A DNA stretch of 64,000 bases, from NCBI GenBank assembly GCA_028867735.1, contig JAGWFW010000002.1, positions 17,952-81,951 of the forward strand, read 5' to 3'. The notes beneath the pieces were generated by a model that ran no database searches, was not told where the DNA came from, and worked only from the letters and a program-made list of their open reading frames with translations. This stretch comes from Nitrososphaerota archaeon (GTDB taxonomy: Archaea; Thermoproteota; Nitrososphaeria; Nitrososphaerales; Nitrosopumilaceae). Positions 10,084 through 19,658 of this stretch are shown piece after piece (position 1 is the first letter of the stretch; every line of letters begins with the position of its first letter). Position numbers and translations under genes: made by a program.

Positions 10084-10899
10084 TTGAAAGTTTCAGTTGC
10101 CATTCCTGATTCATCGTTAATGGAAGAGCCCACTCCGCTTGACAAATCGATGAAGATATCCCAGATTGCAAGGGCATGTTCCATATTCAGGGTAAATACA
10201 ATCTATGTCTACCACGAGGCCGACGGTAGAGATAGGGACAGATCACTCTTGCGCCTAATACTGCGCTTTCTTGAAACTCCTCAATATCTGCGCCGAACGC
10301 TTTTTAGGAAGACAGACGATCTAAGGTTTGCAGGAAGTCTCAGTCCTCTTAAAATTCCATCACATGTACAGACACCAGATCCAAAAAAAGTAAGACGGGG
10401 AGACATTCGTGATGGTGTTGTCGTCTTTGCAAGAGGACAAAAATATGTAGATGTCGGATTTGAACAGTTCATACCATACCATGGACCTGACGAAGTTGGA
10501 AAAAGAATAATCGTGCAATTCAAAGAAGGATTCCCAAATTTTTCAGTAAAGCAGATCAGACGCGATGAGATCAAGCAATACTGGGGATATGAAGTCAAAG
10601 AGTCTTCCAGTCTTGCCAACCTGCTTTCAGCGTGGAATGCCCCTGTGATATTTACTTCAAGAAAAGGCAAGTCTGTGAATAAAACACAAAAATATTTTCA
10701 GGAGATTGCTGACTCGGAAGTGTTGGTAGTTTTTGGTTCTCCAAAAAGAGGAGTCCATGAAATTCTTGGCAAGGCTTTGGGAAACGTACCGCGATCTCAG
10801 ATCCTGAACTTTTTCCCCGATCAGGCCACGGAAACAGTCCGACTGGAGGAAGCAATACTTGGAACACTTGCGATCTTAAACGTATTATCGCACAACTAG
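10084..10899 (+). CDS. Putative SPOUT-type RNA methyltransferase (DUF171-like)
   Basis: MKVSVAIPDSSLMEEPTPLDKSMKISQIARACSIFRVNTIYVYHEADGRDRD; C-terminal VVFGSPKRGVHEILG. Directly upstream of L3. Confidence 0.75.
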   Translation: MKVSVAIPDSSLMEEPTPLDKSMKISQIARACSIFRVNTIYVYHEADGRDRDRSLLRLILRFLETPQYLRRTLFRKTDDLRFAGSLSPLKIPSHVQTPDPKKVRRGDIRDGVVVFARGQKYVDVGFEQFIPYHGPDEVGKRIIVQFKEGFPNFSVKQIRRDEIKQYWGYEVKESSSLANLLSAWNAPVIFTSRKGKSVNKTQKYFQEIADSEVLVVFGSPKRGVHEILGKALGNVPRSQILNFFPDQATETVRLEEAILGTLAILNVLSHN

Positions 10900-10932
10900 T
10901 TTAATATTGAAATACTTGGCACGTTTTGGTTG

Positions 10933-11034
10933 TTGAAAGACAAAAGATTTCTTATGGTTGCAGTTATGGCTGGAATTGCGGGAATTGTCATTGGAAGTCT
11001 AATTATTGTAACACGTCTTGTGCATTTTTTATAA
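10933..11034 (+). CDS. Small single-TM protein (about 33 aa)
   Basis: TTG-started short ORF LKDKRFLMVAVMAGIAGIVIGSLIIVTRLVHFL with one hydrophobic helix. Not in the ORF track. Confidence 0.45.
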   Translation: MKDKRFLMVAVMAGIAGIVIGSLIIVTRLVHFL

Positions 11035-11122
11035 AAGTGACAAGTTTTACAAAAAAATAATCACAAGTTGTCTTTTCTACTTATAGACTTATAATGGGGT
11101 ACTCGACTTTTAGCGTTTATCA

Positions 11123-12115
11123 ATGGGCCATAGGAAGCATAGTCAGCCAAGGAGGGGAAGCCTTGCATATTTGCCAAGGTCTCGAGCGAAGAGCATGGAG
11201 GCCAGAATTCGTACTTGGCCTGATCTTAAAACCGACGAGCCAAAACTGCAGGGACACGCAGGATTCAAGGCTGCATGCATGCGCATTGCCAGCATCGATG
11301 ACAGAGAAAAGACCCCGAACTTTGGCAAGCAGCTTGTAAGTCTTGGAACAGTTGTTGTTACCCCGCCAATGACAATTATCGGAATTAGAGGATACTCAAA
11401 GGACAGATACGGGCTTGATTCAATTTATGATGTTTATGCAAAGGACCTGCCAAAAGAACTCTCAAGGCTTTTCAGGACAAAGCACGACGAGAAAAGCGTC
11501 GAAAAAGCAGAAAAGGCGCTTGGCAGAACCGAAGAGCTCTATGCAATTACATGCGTGATGCCAGGGCGCGCAGGACTTGAGCAAAAAAAACCATTTGTGT
11601 TTGAAATTGCTGTCAAAGGCGGAGACACTCAAAAACAGTTTGCCTTTCTCAAGGAACTCTTGGGAAAGGAAGTGAAGATTGATCAGGTATTCCAAAAGGG
11701 CGCTGAAGTGGACGTTGCCGCAATCACAAAAGGAAAAGGATTCGAAGGTCCTATTGCAAGATGGGGAGTAAAAAAGAAGCAACACAAGTCAAGAAAAAGC
11801 GTAAGAGCGCTTGGTACTCTGGGTCCTATCAGTCCTGCAACAATCATGTATACTGTACCAAGGGCGGGTCAGAGAGGTTTTCATCAAAGAACGCAATACA
11901 ACAACAGAATCATGATAATGGGAAATTCTGAAAATGAAGAATACAAAATCAATCGTTCCGGCGGATTCAAACATTTTGGAGTAGTAAAAGGAGATTACGT
12001 TATTTTGCGCGGCTCGATTCCTGGAACTTATAGCAGGATGGTAAAACTTCGCGCACCTACCCGACCCAAAATATCCAAGGTCAACCAGCCAAAAATTCTG
12101 GAGATAATGATATGA
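11123..12115 (+). CDS. rpl3: 50S ribosomal protein L3
   Basis: MGHRKHSQPRRGSLAYLPRSRAKSMEARIRTWPDL; GFEGPIARWGVKKKQHKSRKSVRALGTLGP. Confidence 0.97.
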   Translation: MGHRKHSQPRRGSLAYLPRSRAKSMEARIRTWPDLKTDEPKLQGHAGFKAACMRIASIDDREKTPNFGKQLVSLGTVVVTPPMTIIGIRGYSKDRYGLDSIYDVYAKDLPKELSRLFRTKHDEKSVEKAEKALGRTEELYAITCVMPGRAGLEQKKPFVFEIAVKGGDTQKQFAFLKELLGKEVKIDQVFQKGAEVDVAAITKGKGFEGPIARWGVKKKQHKSRKSVRALGTLGPISPATIMYTVPRAGQRGFHQRTQYNNRIMIMGNSENEEYKINRSGGFKHFGVVKGDYVILRGSIPGTYSRMVKLRAPTRPKISKVNQPKILEIMI

Positions 12116-12927
12116 AAGTTCCAGTAATGTCAACTTCTGGAGCAAAAGACGGGGAAGTAGAACTACCGCTGGTCTTTTCAACGCCGGTCAGAAATGATCT
12201 GATTCACAAAGCATACGTGCATCTAGAGTCTCACGGTTTTCAAAGACAAGGAAGGTATCCAAACGCAGGTATGGATGTGGTAGCGGAATCAAACAGCCCT
12301 CCAACAGGACATCACGCAGCAAGAGTTGCTCGTATGCGCGGAGGTGGAGGCGGAAGACAAGGTCAAGGTGGTGGTGTTGCAATGGTAAGAAAGGGAAGAC
12401 AAGCGCATCCTCCTACTTCAGACAAAGTCATATACAAATTATTGAATAAAAAAGAAAACAGGCTAGCGCTGTGCTCTGCAATAGCAGCCACATCGTCTGC
12501 CTTTTTTGTAAAACTCAGGGGTCACAAGGTTGACAAGATAGAGTCATTTCCAATCATACTGTCTGATCAGGTGGAATCAATATCCAAGTCAAAAGAGCTC
12601 TCAAAAGTCTTGGATTCTCTGCACGTATCTGATGACATTGCCAGACTTGAAGGCAGACTCAAACGTCGTTCAGGCAAGCCACAGTTGCGTGGAAGAAGTA
12701 CCAAGGTAGGAAAGAGCATCTTGCTTGTGGTAAAAGACGCAAAGAAACTTTCCAAGGCATGCGGCTCTATAATCGGAGTAGACGTTGTCGAGGCAAAAAA
12801 CCTGAGCGTAGTTGATTTGGCACCTGGCGCAAAACCAATACGATTAACCGCATATTCTAAAGGTGCGCTGGAAGAGATTGGAAAACTCAAGTCTTCGCAT
12901 CTTGAATTAATGGTGGCATTGAAATGA
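12112..12927 (+). CDS. rpl4: 50S ribosomal protein L4
   Basis: Archaeal L4/L1e: HHAARVARMRGGGGGRQGQGGGVAMVRKGRQAHPP. Confidence 0.95.
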   Translation: MKVPVMSTSGAKDGEVELPLVFSTPVRNDLIHKAYVHLESHGFQRQGRYPNAGMDVVAESNSPPTGHHAARVARMRGGGGGRQGQGGGVAMVRKGRQAHPPTSDKVIYKLLNKKENRLALCSAIAATSSAFFVKLRGHKVDKIESFPIILSDQVESISKSKELSKVLDSLHVSDDIARLEGRLKRRSGKPQLRGRSTKVGKSILLVVKDAKKLSKACGSIIGVDVVEAKNLSVVDLAPGAKPIRLTAYSKGALEEIGKLKSSHLELMVALK

Positions 12928-13190
12928 ATGTAGACGAAGCTACCCACATCATACTCAAACCGTATGTAACTGAAAAGACATTTGCGCTAGTTGAAAATGA
13001 AAGCAGAATATGCTTTTTGGTACATGAAAACACGACCAAACCAAAGATAGCCGAAGCTATCAAAGTACTATACAACGAAACCCCGTTGGGAGTAAACGTG
13101 TGCAGAACAGTATATGGCAAAAAGGCTTTTGTAAAGTTCGAGACAATCGAAAAGGCAAGAGACCTTGCAACTAAGATAGGAATGCTATAA
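12924..13190 (+). CDS. rpl23: 50S ribosomal protein L23
   Basis: ILKPYVTEKTFALVENESRICFLVHENTTKPKIAEAIKVLYNETPLGVNVCRTVYGKKAFVKF. Confidence 0.95.
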   Translation: MNVDEATHIILKPYVTEKTFALVENESRICFLVHENTTKPKIAEAIKVLYNETPLGVNVCRTVYGKKAFVKFETIEKARDLATKIGML

Positions 13191-13231
13191 TATGGTCCTT
13201 CGAGAACGAATTCAGATAAAGGTGGAAATAA

Positions 13232-13627
13232 TTGGTTAAAGAATTCAAGTATCGCGGCATGTCAGTAGAAGAACTGCAGGGACTCTCGCTTGAAAAGTTA
13301 TTTACGCTGCTGCCCGCGCGTGCAAGAAGATCGTTGACAAGGGGAATCACAGACGGCAAAAGAAAATTGCTTGAGGAGACAAAACTTGCCAAGGCAGGAA
13401 AACTGAAGACTCCAATCAAAACCCATCTTAGAGATGTGATAATTTTGCCATACATGGTTGGCATAAACATTAGCGTATTTTCCGGTAAAGAGTTTCTAGC
13501 AGTTGATATCAAACCAGAGATGGTGGGACACTATCTTGGAGAGTTTGCCATGACAAACAAAAGAGTCGTTCACGGAGCACCTGGTGTGGGAGCATCAAGG
13601 TCCAGTCTGTACGTCCCGTTAAAGTGA
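13232..13627 (+). CDS. rps19: 30S ribosomal protein S19
   Basis: LLPARARRSLTRGITDGKRKLLEE; KTHLRDVIILPYMVG...[30 protein letters not shown]. Confidence 0.95.
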   Translation: MVKEFKYRGMSVEELQGLSLEKLFTLLPARARRSLTRGITDGKRKLLEETKLAKAGKLKTPIKTHLRDVIILPYMVGINISVFSGKEFLAVDIKPEMVGHYLGEFAMTNKRVVHGAPGVGASRSSLYVPLK

Positions 13628-14088
13628 TTTTCATGCATTTTGAATATTCCTTTCAAAATTATGACAAGACGCGACATGTTAGGGCCTCTTTGAGGGAAAA
13701 GACAATATCCCACAAGCATGCACGCGAAATTGCAGTTTCAATAAAGGGAATGTCAATTGAAAAGGCAAGAAACTATCTGCAGGCAGTTGTCAATCTAGAG
13801 CGAGCAGTGCCATTTCGAAGGTACAACAACGAGGTAGGCCACAAGTCAGACACCGGCGTCATGTCTGGAAGATACCCAAAAAAAGCAGCCACAGAATTTT
13901 CACGCTTACTTGACAACTTGGAATCAAATGCAGAATACAAAGGAATGGATCTTGACAGATTAAAGATAATCAATGCGACAGTTCACAAGGGCAGAAAGAT
14001 TGAAAGATTTACTCCTCGTGCACAAGGTAGGGCAACACCAAAGATTGACATTTTGACACACGTCGAGCTTGTAGCTCAGGAGCTTTGA
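13624..14088 (+). CDS. rpl22: 50S ribosomal protein L22
   Basis: [50 protein letters not shown]. Start may be ATG at 13633. Confidence 0.95.
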   Translation: MIFMHFEYSFQNYDKTRHVRASLREKTISHKHAREIAVSIKGMSIEKARNYLQAVVNLERAVPFRRYNNEVGHKSDTGVMSGRYPKKAATEFSRLLDNLESNAEYKGMDLDRLKIINATVHKGRKIERFTPRAQGRATPKIDILTHVELVAQEL

Positions 14089-14089
14089 C

Positions 14090-14875
14090 ATGTCATCAGT
14101 AAAAAACGTGATTAAAGACAGCTACAAACTGATGCTTTTGAAAGATTATCTCAGAGTTGCAATAAAAGAAGCAGGATTTTCAGGTGTCGACATTCAGAAA
14201 ACACCAACAGGTACCAGAGTGGGACTGCATGTTACAAGACCCGGCATTGTAATCGGAAGAAAAGGGAGCGGAATCCGAGACCTTACCAAAGTTTTGGAAA
14301 AAGACTTTGGCCTCAAGAGCCCACAAATTTCTGTAATTGAAATCCCTCGTCCAGAACTTGAACCAAGTGTCATGTGTAACAGAATGTCACAGCACCTTGC
14401 ACGTGGAACTGCATTCAGGCGAGCAGTCATGTGGACCCTGCAGACAATAATGGAGGCAGGCGCCATGGGTGTGCAAATCACAATATCTGGAAAGCTCAGA
14501 GGAGAACGTTCATCATTTGAAAAACACAGCAAAGGCATCTTGCCACGAGCTGGATATCAGGCAGGAATAATAGTATCAGAAGACATTGTACATGTAGAGA
14601 CCAAGATGGGTCTAATCGGCATTAGAATCAGAATTGCACGAAAAGAGAAATTCGTACCAGAATTTGAAATGAAGGCACGAAAAGAGGTTGTAGCAAAGAA
14701 AATCGTAGAACCTCTACTGGAAGAGAAGGAAGGGAAGGAAGACGAGGTAGAAGTGCTAGACGAATCCAAAATTGATCCCAGTAAACCACGTACGGAAAGT
14801 GAAGCAGTAGCGATTGAAGAGAAACTCATCGAGACAGTTGAAACATTTGAGGAAGTAGAGGAGGAACTCAAGTAA
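14090..14875 (+). CDS. rps3: 30S ribosomal protein S3
   Basis: KH domain [36 protein letters not shown]; acidic C-terminal extension. Confidence 0.96.
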   Translation: MSSVKNVIKDSYKLMLLKDYLRVAIKEAGFSGVDIQKTPTGTRVGLHVTRPGIVIGRKGSGIRDLTKVLEKDFGLKSPQISVIEIPRPELEPSVMCNRMSQHLARGTAFRRAVMWTLQTIMEAGAMGVQITISGKLRGERSSFEKHSKGILPRAGYQAGIIVSEDIVHVETKMGLIGIRIRIARKEKFVPEFEMKARKEVVAKKIVEPLLEEKEGKEDEVEVLDESKIDPSKPRTESEAVAIEEKLIETVETFEEVEEELK

Positions 14876-15078
14876 TGACAAGACTGAAGATGAAGACTTT
14901 GCGTGAGCTTAATGAAACCGACCTAAAAGACAGACTTGACCAGCTGCGCTCTGAACTTACAAAGCTTAGAATCGAGTCATCAAAAGGAACCCTTCGAAAG
15001 GACAGCGGAAAGGTAAAACCAACGCGAAGAGACATTGCAAGAGTGCTGACAAGACTAAACGAGTTGAAGAAAAAATGA
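14875..15078 (+). CDS. rpl29: 50S ribosomal protein L29
   Basis: LRELNETDLKDRLDQLRSELTKLRIESSKGTLRKDSGKVKPTRRDIARVLTRLNELKKK. Confidence 0.95.
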   Translation: MTRLKMKTLRELNETDLKDRLDQLRSELTKLRIESSKGTLRKDSGKVKPTRRDIARVLTRLNELKKK

Positions 15079-15341
15079 TGACACAAGACAACATTGCATC
15101 ACATGAATTAATTGGACTATACACAGAAATCATCCAGTCTGAAAACACACAGATTGTTGGCGTATCTGGAAAAATTGTAGACGAAACAAAATTCATGTTT
15201 ACACTTGACACCAAAAAAGGGTTCAAAAAGTTCCCAAAAGAGTCTACGCAGTGGAAGTTTGTCTTTAATGGCGATACGGCTCAAATAGATGGAACTAAAT
15301 TAACCAAGAGATCATACGAAAGAATGGGAGTAAAGGCATGA
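15075..15341 (+). CDS. rnp1: Ribonuclease P protein component 1 (Rpp29/Pop4)
   Basis: Between L29 and S17 as is usual in archaea; ASHELIGLYTEIIQSENTQIVGVSGKIVDETKFMFTLDTKKGFKKFPKESTQWKFVFNGD. Confidence 0.9.
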   Translation: MMTQDNIASHELIGLYTEIIQSENTQIVGVSGKIVDETKFMFTLDTKKGFKKFPKESTQWKFVFNGDTAQIDGTKLTKRSYERMGVKA

Positions 15342-15661
15342 CTAGAAACATTGGACTTCAGGTAACCGCACCTAAATCGGAATGCAAAGACGATGATTGC
15401 CCGTTCCACGGTACTCTGAGCATAAGGGGAAAACTAATTCAAGGCAAAGTAGTCAGCGCCAAGGCTCCAAAAATGGTCGTAGTGCAACAAGAGGCTCCAA
15501 AATTTGTTCCAAAATACAAAAGATATGCACGTAGCCAAAGCAAGATTCATGCTCACAGACCTCTTTGCATCGATCTCAAAGAGGGAGACATAGTATTGAC
15601 AGCAGAGTGCAGACCTCTATCAAAGAGTGTATCATTTGTGGTAGTGGAGGTTGTGTCATAA
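15338..15661 (+). CDS. rps17: 30S ribosomal protein S17
   Basis: CPFHGTLSIRGKLIQGKVVSAKAPKMVVVQQEAPKFVPKYKRYARSQSKIHAHRPLCIDLKEGDIVLTAECRPLSKSVSFVVVEV. Confidence 0.95.
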   Translation: MTRNIGLQVTAPKSECKDDDCPFHGTLSIRGKLIQGKVVSAKAPKMVVVQQEAPKFVPKYKRYARSQSKIHAHRPLCIDLKEGDIVLTAECRPLSKSVSFVVVEVVS

Positions 15662-16098
15662 TGGCGGCAACAAAAAGTCGTGCAGTATCTGCAAAGGGTG
15701 TACAAGAATTTAGGCCATATGTTACAAGGCCTCTTCCACTTGGAGCCCAAGTCGTATGTGCAGACAATACTGGAGCCAAGATACTGGAAATTGTAATGGT
15801 GCAAAAGACAAAGACCAGAGTGGCAAGATATCCTTCTGCAGCAGTAGGAGATTTTGTGAACGTTGTAGTTAAGAAAGGTCCGGGTGAGCTTAGAGGACAA
15901 ATATTTGGCGCAGTGGTGATTCGACAAAAATATGCAATTCGAAGATTAAGCGGTGTTAGAGTAACATTTGAGGATAATGCGGCAGTGCTTGTCACCCCAG
16001 AAGGTGAAATCAAGGGAACCGAGATCAAAGGTCCGGTTGCAGTAGAGGCATCAGAAAAGTGGCCAAGGATAGCAAACCTGGCGTCCATGGTGGTATAA
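15661..16098 (+). CDS. rpl14: 50S ribosomal protein L14
   Basis: LPLGAQVVCADNTGAKILEIVMV; VNVVVKKGPGELRGQIFGAVVIRQKYAIRRLSGVRVTFEDNAAVLVTPEGEIKGTEIKGPVA. Internal ATG at 15661 of the longer ORF. Confidence 0.97.
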   Translation: MAATKSRAVSAKGVQEFRPYVTRPLPLGAQVVCADNTGAKILEIVMVQKTKTRVARYPSAAVGDFVNVVVKKGPGELRGQIFGAVVIRQKYAIRRLSGVRVTFEDNAAVLVTPEGEIKGTEIKGPVAVEASEKWPRIANLASMVV

Positions 16099-16099
16099 A

Positions 16100-16651
16100 A
16101 TGAAGCCAACAACTGTACGACACCGAATGATATACATCGCACCGCTGCATCTTGCAAGCAAGCAACTGGCAGCTCCTCTGTCTGACGAACTACAGGAAAA
16201 ATATCATCAAAACAGTGCACGCGTAATTGAAGGCGACAGCGTCAAGGTGCTAAGAGGTGAGTTCAAAGGAATTGAAGGCAAGGTTACCAGTGTATCAACA
16301 TTAAAACGCGGGGTTGCAATAGAGGGAATAAAACGTGAAAAACTCAAGGGAGGAAACGTGGACATTTACATTCATCCATCAAAAGTAATGATTACTACAT
16401 TAAATCTTGAAGACAAGTGGAGGCAGGGCAGGCTTGAGGGACAAAAACCAAAGACTGTAAAACAAAAGCCTGCAGAAGAACCAAAAGAGGCCGCAAAACC
16501 AAAAGAGCAACCAAAGGAAAGTACACCCAAAGAAAGTACGCCAAAGGAGAGCGCACCAAAGGAAAAGCCAAAACAAAAAGAAACAAAAGCAGCTAAAAAA
16601 ACCGAAAAGACAGAGAAAAAATCTCCAAAAACAAAAAAGAGTGATAAATAA
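16100..16651 (+). CDS. rpl24: 50S ribosomal protein L24, with Lys/Pro/Glu-rich C-terminal tail
   Basis: LSDELQEKYHQNSARVIEGDSVKVLRGEFKGIEGKVTSVSTLKRGVAIEGIKREKLKGGNVDIYIHPSKVMI, then PKEQPKESTPKESTPKESAPKEKPKQKE. Confidence 0.95.
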   Translation: MKPTTVRHRMIYIAPLHLASKQLAAPLSDELQEKYHQNSARVIEGDSVKVLRGEFKGIEGKVTSVSTLKRGVAIEGIKREKLKGGNVDIYIHPSKVMITTLNLEDKWRQGRLEGQKPKTVKQKPAEEPKEAAKPKEQPKESTPKESTPKESAPKEKPKQKETKAAKKTEKTEKKSPKTKKSDK

Positions 16652-17367
16652 TGGTAAGCATAGCAGGAAGTAAGAAACTAAAAAGACAGATGGCCCCGCT
16701 TTTCTGGGGAATAACAAGAAAGGACAAGAGATTTGTTGTCACAGTAAAGCCAGGCGGTCACAAAAAAAGTATCTCCATACCTACTGCCGTCTTTGTGCGT
16801 GATACGCTAAAGCTTGCAACCACGCTTAGGGAAACCAAGTCTGTCATATATGGCGGAAAGATAAAAGTGGACGGCATTGTTCGCAAGTCCCTTCACCATG
16901 GAATAGGGCTCATGGATGTGGTAGAGCTAGAGGGAGTGCCGGAAGTTTACAGGCTTGTTCCAAAAGACCTTACCGTTCTGCAACCAATAACAATTAACGC
17001 ATCTGAAAAGGCAAAGAAACTGCTCAAGGTGACAAGAAAGGTAACAATCAAGGGCAAGAAAACACAGCTTGGCTTCCACGACGGAAGAATTCTAATATCT
17101 GACGCCAAAGTCAGCGTGGGGGATACATGCCTGGTCCAGGTTCCAGAAACAAAGATAGTTGACATTATAAAACTCGAGAAAGGTGTGCAGGTAATCGTAA
17201 CAAGCGGAGTTAACGCGGGAAAGATGGGGCGAGTGGCAGAGATGGAGGCAGGAACATTCGTTCTTCCAAAAAGAGCATTAGTTGATATTGATGATAGGCA
17301 AATTGAAATTCCGTCCGAGTCTATAATGGCAGTCGGAAAGGACAAACCAGTAATACAAATCCAGTGA
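16651..17367 (+). CDS. rps4e: 30S ribosomal protein S4e
   Basis: GSKKLKRQMAPLFWGITRKDKRFVVTVKPGGHKKSISIPTAVFVRDTLKLA. Confidence 0.95.
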   Translation: MVSIAGSKKLKRQMAPLFWGITRKDKRFVVTVKPGGHKKSISIPTAVFVRDTLKLATTLRETKSVIYGGKIKVDGIVRKSLHHGIGLMDVVELEGVPEVYRLVPKDLTVLQPITINASEKAKKLLKVTRKVTIKGKKTQLGFHDGRILISDAKVSVGDTCLVQVPETKIVDIIKLEKGVQVIVTSGVNAGKMGRVAEMEAGTFVLPKRALVDIDDRQIEIPSESIMAVGKDKPVIQIQ

Positions 17368-17375
17368 TAGTAAAC

Positions 17376-17897
17376 ATGTCTCAAAAAATAGAATCTCCAA
17401 TGAAAAAGATAACGGTGGCAAAGGTAGTGCTAAACATGGGCGTAGGCAAATCAGGAGAACCAATCGAGCGGGCCAAGCGCGCACTAGAACAAATATCAGG
17501 ACAAAAGCCATCCCCTAGAGCAGCCAAAGCAACACAACGAGACTGGGGAGTGCACAAGGGCGAACCAATTGGTGTTGCAGTAACCCTAAGAAAAGAGCCT
17601 GCAATTGCGTTGATAAAAAGACTGTTTACTGCCAAGGGAAGCCAGATCAAGGGCTCTTCATTTGACAATTTTGGAAATATTTCTTTTGGAATACGCGAAC
17701 ACATTGATATTCCAGGCGTAAAGTATGACCCAAACATTGGAATTGTAGGACTGAATATCTCGATATCTTTGACAAGGCCGGGATTTAACATTAGAATAAG
17801 AAGCAAGCACAAGGCAAGCGTTGGACATGGCCACACCATAACTGCCGATGACGCCAAGGCATACCTGTCGCAGACGTTTGGCATCCAGGTGGTATAA
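17376..17897 (+). CDS. rpl5: 50S ribosomal protein L5
   Basis: MKKITVAKVVLNMGVGKSGEPIERAKRALEQISGQKPSPRAAKATQRDWGVHKGEPIGVAVTLR. Confidence 0.95.
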   Translation: MSQKIESPMKKITVAKVVLNMGVGKSGEPIERAKRALEQISGQKPSPRAAKATQRDWGVHKGEPIGVAVTLRKEPAIALIKRLFTAKGSQIKGSSFDNFGNISFGIREHIDIPGVKYDPNIGIVGLNISISLTRPGFNIRIRSKHKASVGHGHTITADDAKAYLSQTFGIQVV

Positions 17898-17899
17898 AC

Positions 17900-18079
17900 A
17901 TGGCAAAGAACCGCGATTACAAGATTACGGGAAGAAAAGAGCACAAGTTTGGCAAGGGTTCTAGATGGTGCAAAAGATGCGGTGATTACAATGCTGTCAT
18001 TCAAAAATATGATTTAATACTGTGCAGACGATGCTTCAGAGAAGTGGCAAATTCATTGGGGTTTAACAAATTTAGGTGA
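17900..18079 (+). CDS. rps14: 30S ribosomal protein S14 (zinc-binding type)
   Basis: Short ORF MAKNRDYKITGRKEHKFGKGSRWCKRCGDYNAVIQKYDLILCRRCFREVANSLGFNKFR between L5 and S8. Not in the ORF track. Confidence 0.95.
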   Translation: MAKNRDYKITGRKEHKFGKGSRWCKRCGDYNAVIQKYDLILCRRCFREVANSLGFNKFR

Positions 18080-18083
18080 TAGT

Positions 18084-18476
18084 ATGCCGGCAACCAATAT
18101 CCTAGCAAACATGTTTGTTACGCTGTACAACAGTGAGGCCAGAAGGAAGGGAGACTGTGTGGTGCTACCAACGTCAAAACTTGCAACCGAGGTACTCAAG
18201 ACTCTGCAAAACCACAACTACATTGGAGAGTTTGAACACGTAGACGACAAAAAGGGCGGCAAGTTCAAAATACAACTGCTGGCGAAGATAAACAAGTGCG
18301 GTGCAATCACGCCAAGATTCAAGGTAAGCAAGGACGGATATGCAAAATGGGAGCAGCAGTATCTGCCATCATATTCTAGGGGAATGCTGATTGTTACAAC
18401 AAACCAGGGTGTAATGTCGCACCATGATGCCATGAACAAGGGAATAGGAGGATTGTTGGTGGGATATGTCTACTGA
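18084..18476 (+). CDS. rps8: 30S ribosomal protein S8
   Basis: MPATNILANMFVTLYNSEARRKGDCVVLPTSKLATEVLKTLQNHNYIGEFEHVDD...GMLIVTTNQGVMSHHDAMNKGIGGLLVGYVY. Confidence 0.95.
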   Translation: MPATNILANMFVTLYNSEARRKGDCVVLPTSKLATEVLKTLQNHNYIGEFEHVDDKKGGKFKIQLLAKINKCGAITPRFKVSKDGYAKWEQQYLPSYSRGMLIVTTNQGVMSHHDAMNKGIGGLLVGYVY

Positions 18477-19023
18477 GCAAGTCGAGATACACGAGACAAC
18501 AATTGAGATACCGGACAAGGTAAAGGTATCTGAAAGCCACAAGATCTTGCACGTGGAAGGCCCTCTTGGAAAGACAAGAAAGAATTTCAAGAAAATCCCA
18601 ATCGACCTCAAGATTGAGGGCAAAAACATTGTTCTAAAATCCCTTGGTACGCGCAAGAGGGACTATGCAATATTCAAGACTGCGGAATCTCTTGTCAGAA
18701 CCATAATCAAGGGAGTCCAGACGGGATACACATTCAAGATGAAGATAGTCTATGCACACTTTCCAATCACAGTCAAGGTAAAGGACGGGCACGTGCATGT
18801 GGAGAATTTCCAGGGAGAGCGTGCTGCCAGAGTCTCAAAAATATTTGGAGATACCAAAGTTGTGGCAAAGGGAGATGACGTTCTGATCACGGGCTCTGTC
18901 CTGACAGATGTCTCTCAAACAGCTGCCAGTCTCCAGCAAAACACCAAAGTCAAAAACAAAGACTCGCGAGTTTTTCTTGACGGAATTTATCTTTTTGAAA
19001 AACATGACGGAATAGAAAAATAA
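18466..19023 (+). CDS. rpl6: 50S ribosomal protein L6
   Basis: IEIPDKVKVSESHKILHVEGPLGKTRKNF; YAHFPITVKVKDGHVHVENFQGERAARVSKIFGDTKVVAKGDDVLITG. Confidence 0.95.
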   Translation: MSTEQVEIHETTIEIPDKVKVSESHKILHVEGPLGKTRKNFKKIPIDLKIEGKNIVLKSLGTRKRDYAIFKTAESLVRTIIKGVQTGYTFKMKIVYAHFPITVKVKDGHVHVENFQGERAARVSKIFGDTKVVAKGDDVLITGSVLTDVSQTAASLQQNTKVKNKDSRVFLDGIYLFEKHDGIEK

Positions 19024-19068
19024 CATCAGCAAGAATTAAATCGGCTTATCCTACGAACAAAGTCTGTT

Positions 19069-19142
19069 GCCGCCCTAGCTCAGCGTGGTAGAGCAGCTGA
19101 CTGTTAATCAGCGGGTCGTCAGTTCAAGTCTGACGGGTGGCG
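19069..19142 (+). tRNA. tRNA-Asn (anticodon GTT)
   Basis: Cloverleaf by eye: acceptor GCCGCCC/GGGTGGC; anticodon arm GCTGA-CTGTTAA-TCAGC; T-arm with TTCAAGT loop; discriminator G. Confidence 0.93.
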
Positions 19143-19150
19143 CTTTAATA

Positions 19151-19172
19151 TTTCTAAATTCGAGTTTTGAAA
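19151..19172. promoter_or_regulatory. Palindromic element copy 1
   Basis: TTTCTAAATTCGAGTTTTGAAA, just downstream of tRNA-Asn. Confidence 0.5.
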
Positions 19173-19230
19173 CATTGTTTTTCTTACCTGCAGTGCAGTT
19201 ATGGTTGATTCGTATCATTACAATAATATA

Positions 19231-19252
19231 TTTCTAAATTCGAATTGTGAAA
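19231..19252. promoter_or_regulatory. Palindromic element copy 2
   Basis: TTTCTAAATTCGAATTGTGAAA, upstream of the zinc-ribbon gene. Confidence 0.55.
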
Positions 19253-19343
19253 GATTATGATACGATCACAGTTTGGTTCATTCTATTAGACTGTATAGAT
19301 CTAATACTGATCGCTACATACTCACATATGCAGGAGGTCCGCA

Positions 19344-19619
19344 TTGGCCAGAACAAGACGCGCAAATAGGTATTGCGTGGATTGTGGGGGAAGGCTAGTT
19401 TACTATCCCCGCCTTTCAAACCCAAAAGCTCCAAACGAGTACAGGGTGCTGGTTTATGCATGTCCCGACTGCACTAAAGATTTTGATAAACCAAAGATGT
19501 TCTCAATAAGACGAAACGTGGTAGAAGAGCCGATAGAGACTGTAGAAATAGAGATAGTCCAGGCAAGGGAAAAGGTTCCTCAACCAATAAAAACAGTCAA
19601 GGTGCTTCTTGCAGACTAG
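19344..19619 (+). CDS. Small zinc-ribbon protein
   Basis: CVDCGGRLVYYPRLSNPKAPNEYRVLVYACPDC, two CxxC pairs; TTG start. Confidence 0.6.
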   Translation: MARTRRANRYCVDCGGRLVYYPRLSNPKAPNEYRVLVYACPDCTKDFDKPKMFSIRRNVVEEPIETVEIEIVQAREKVPQPIKTVKVLLAD

Positions 19620-19658
19620 CAAAAAGCCCCAGTATTGCCATGTTAAACTAAATCCAGC

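Noticed and set aside
15576-16220. 214-aa minus-strand ORF across L14/L24
   Set aside because: Antisense to clear ribosomal protein genes.
16490-16650. Lys/Pro-rich tail of L24 as a separate repeat protein
   Set aside because: Continuous in-frame extension of L24; such basic low-complexity tails are a plausible lineage-specific extension.
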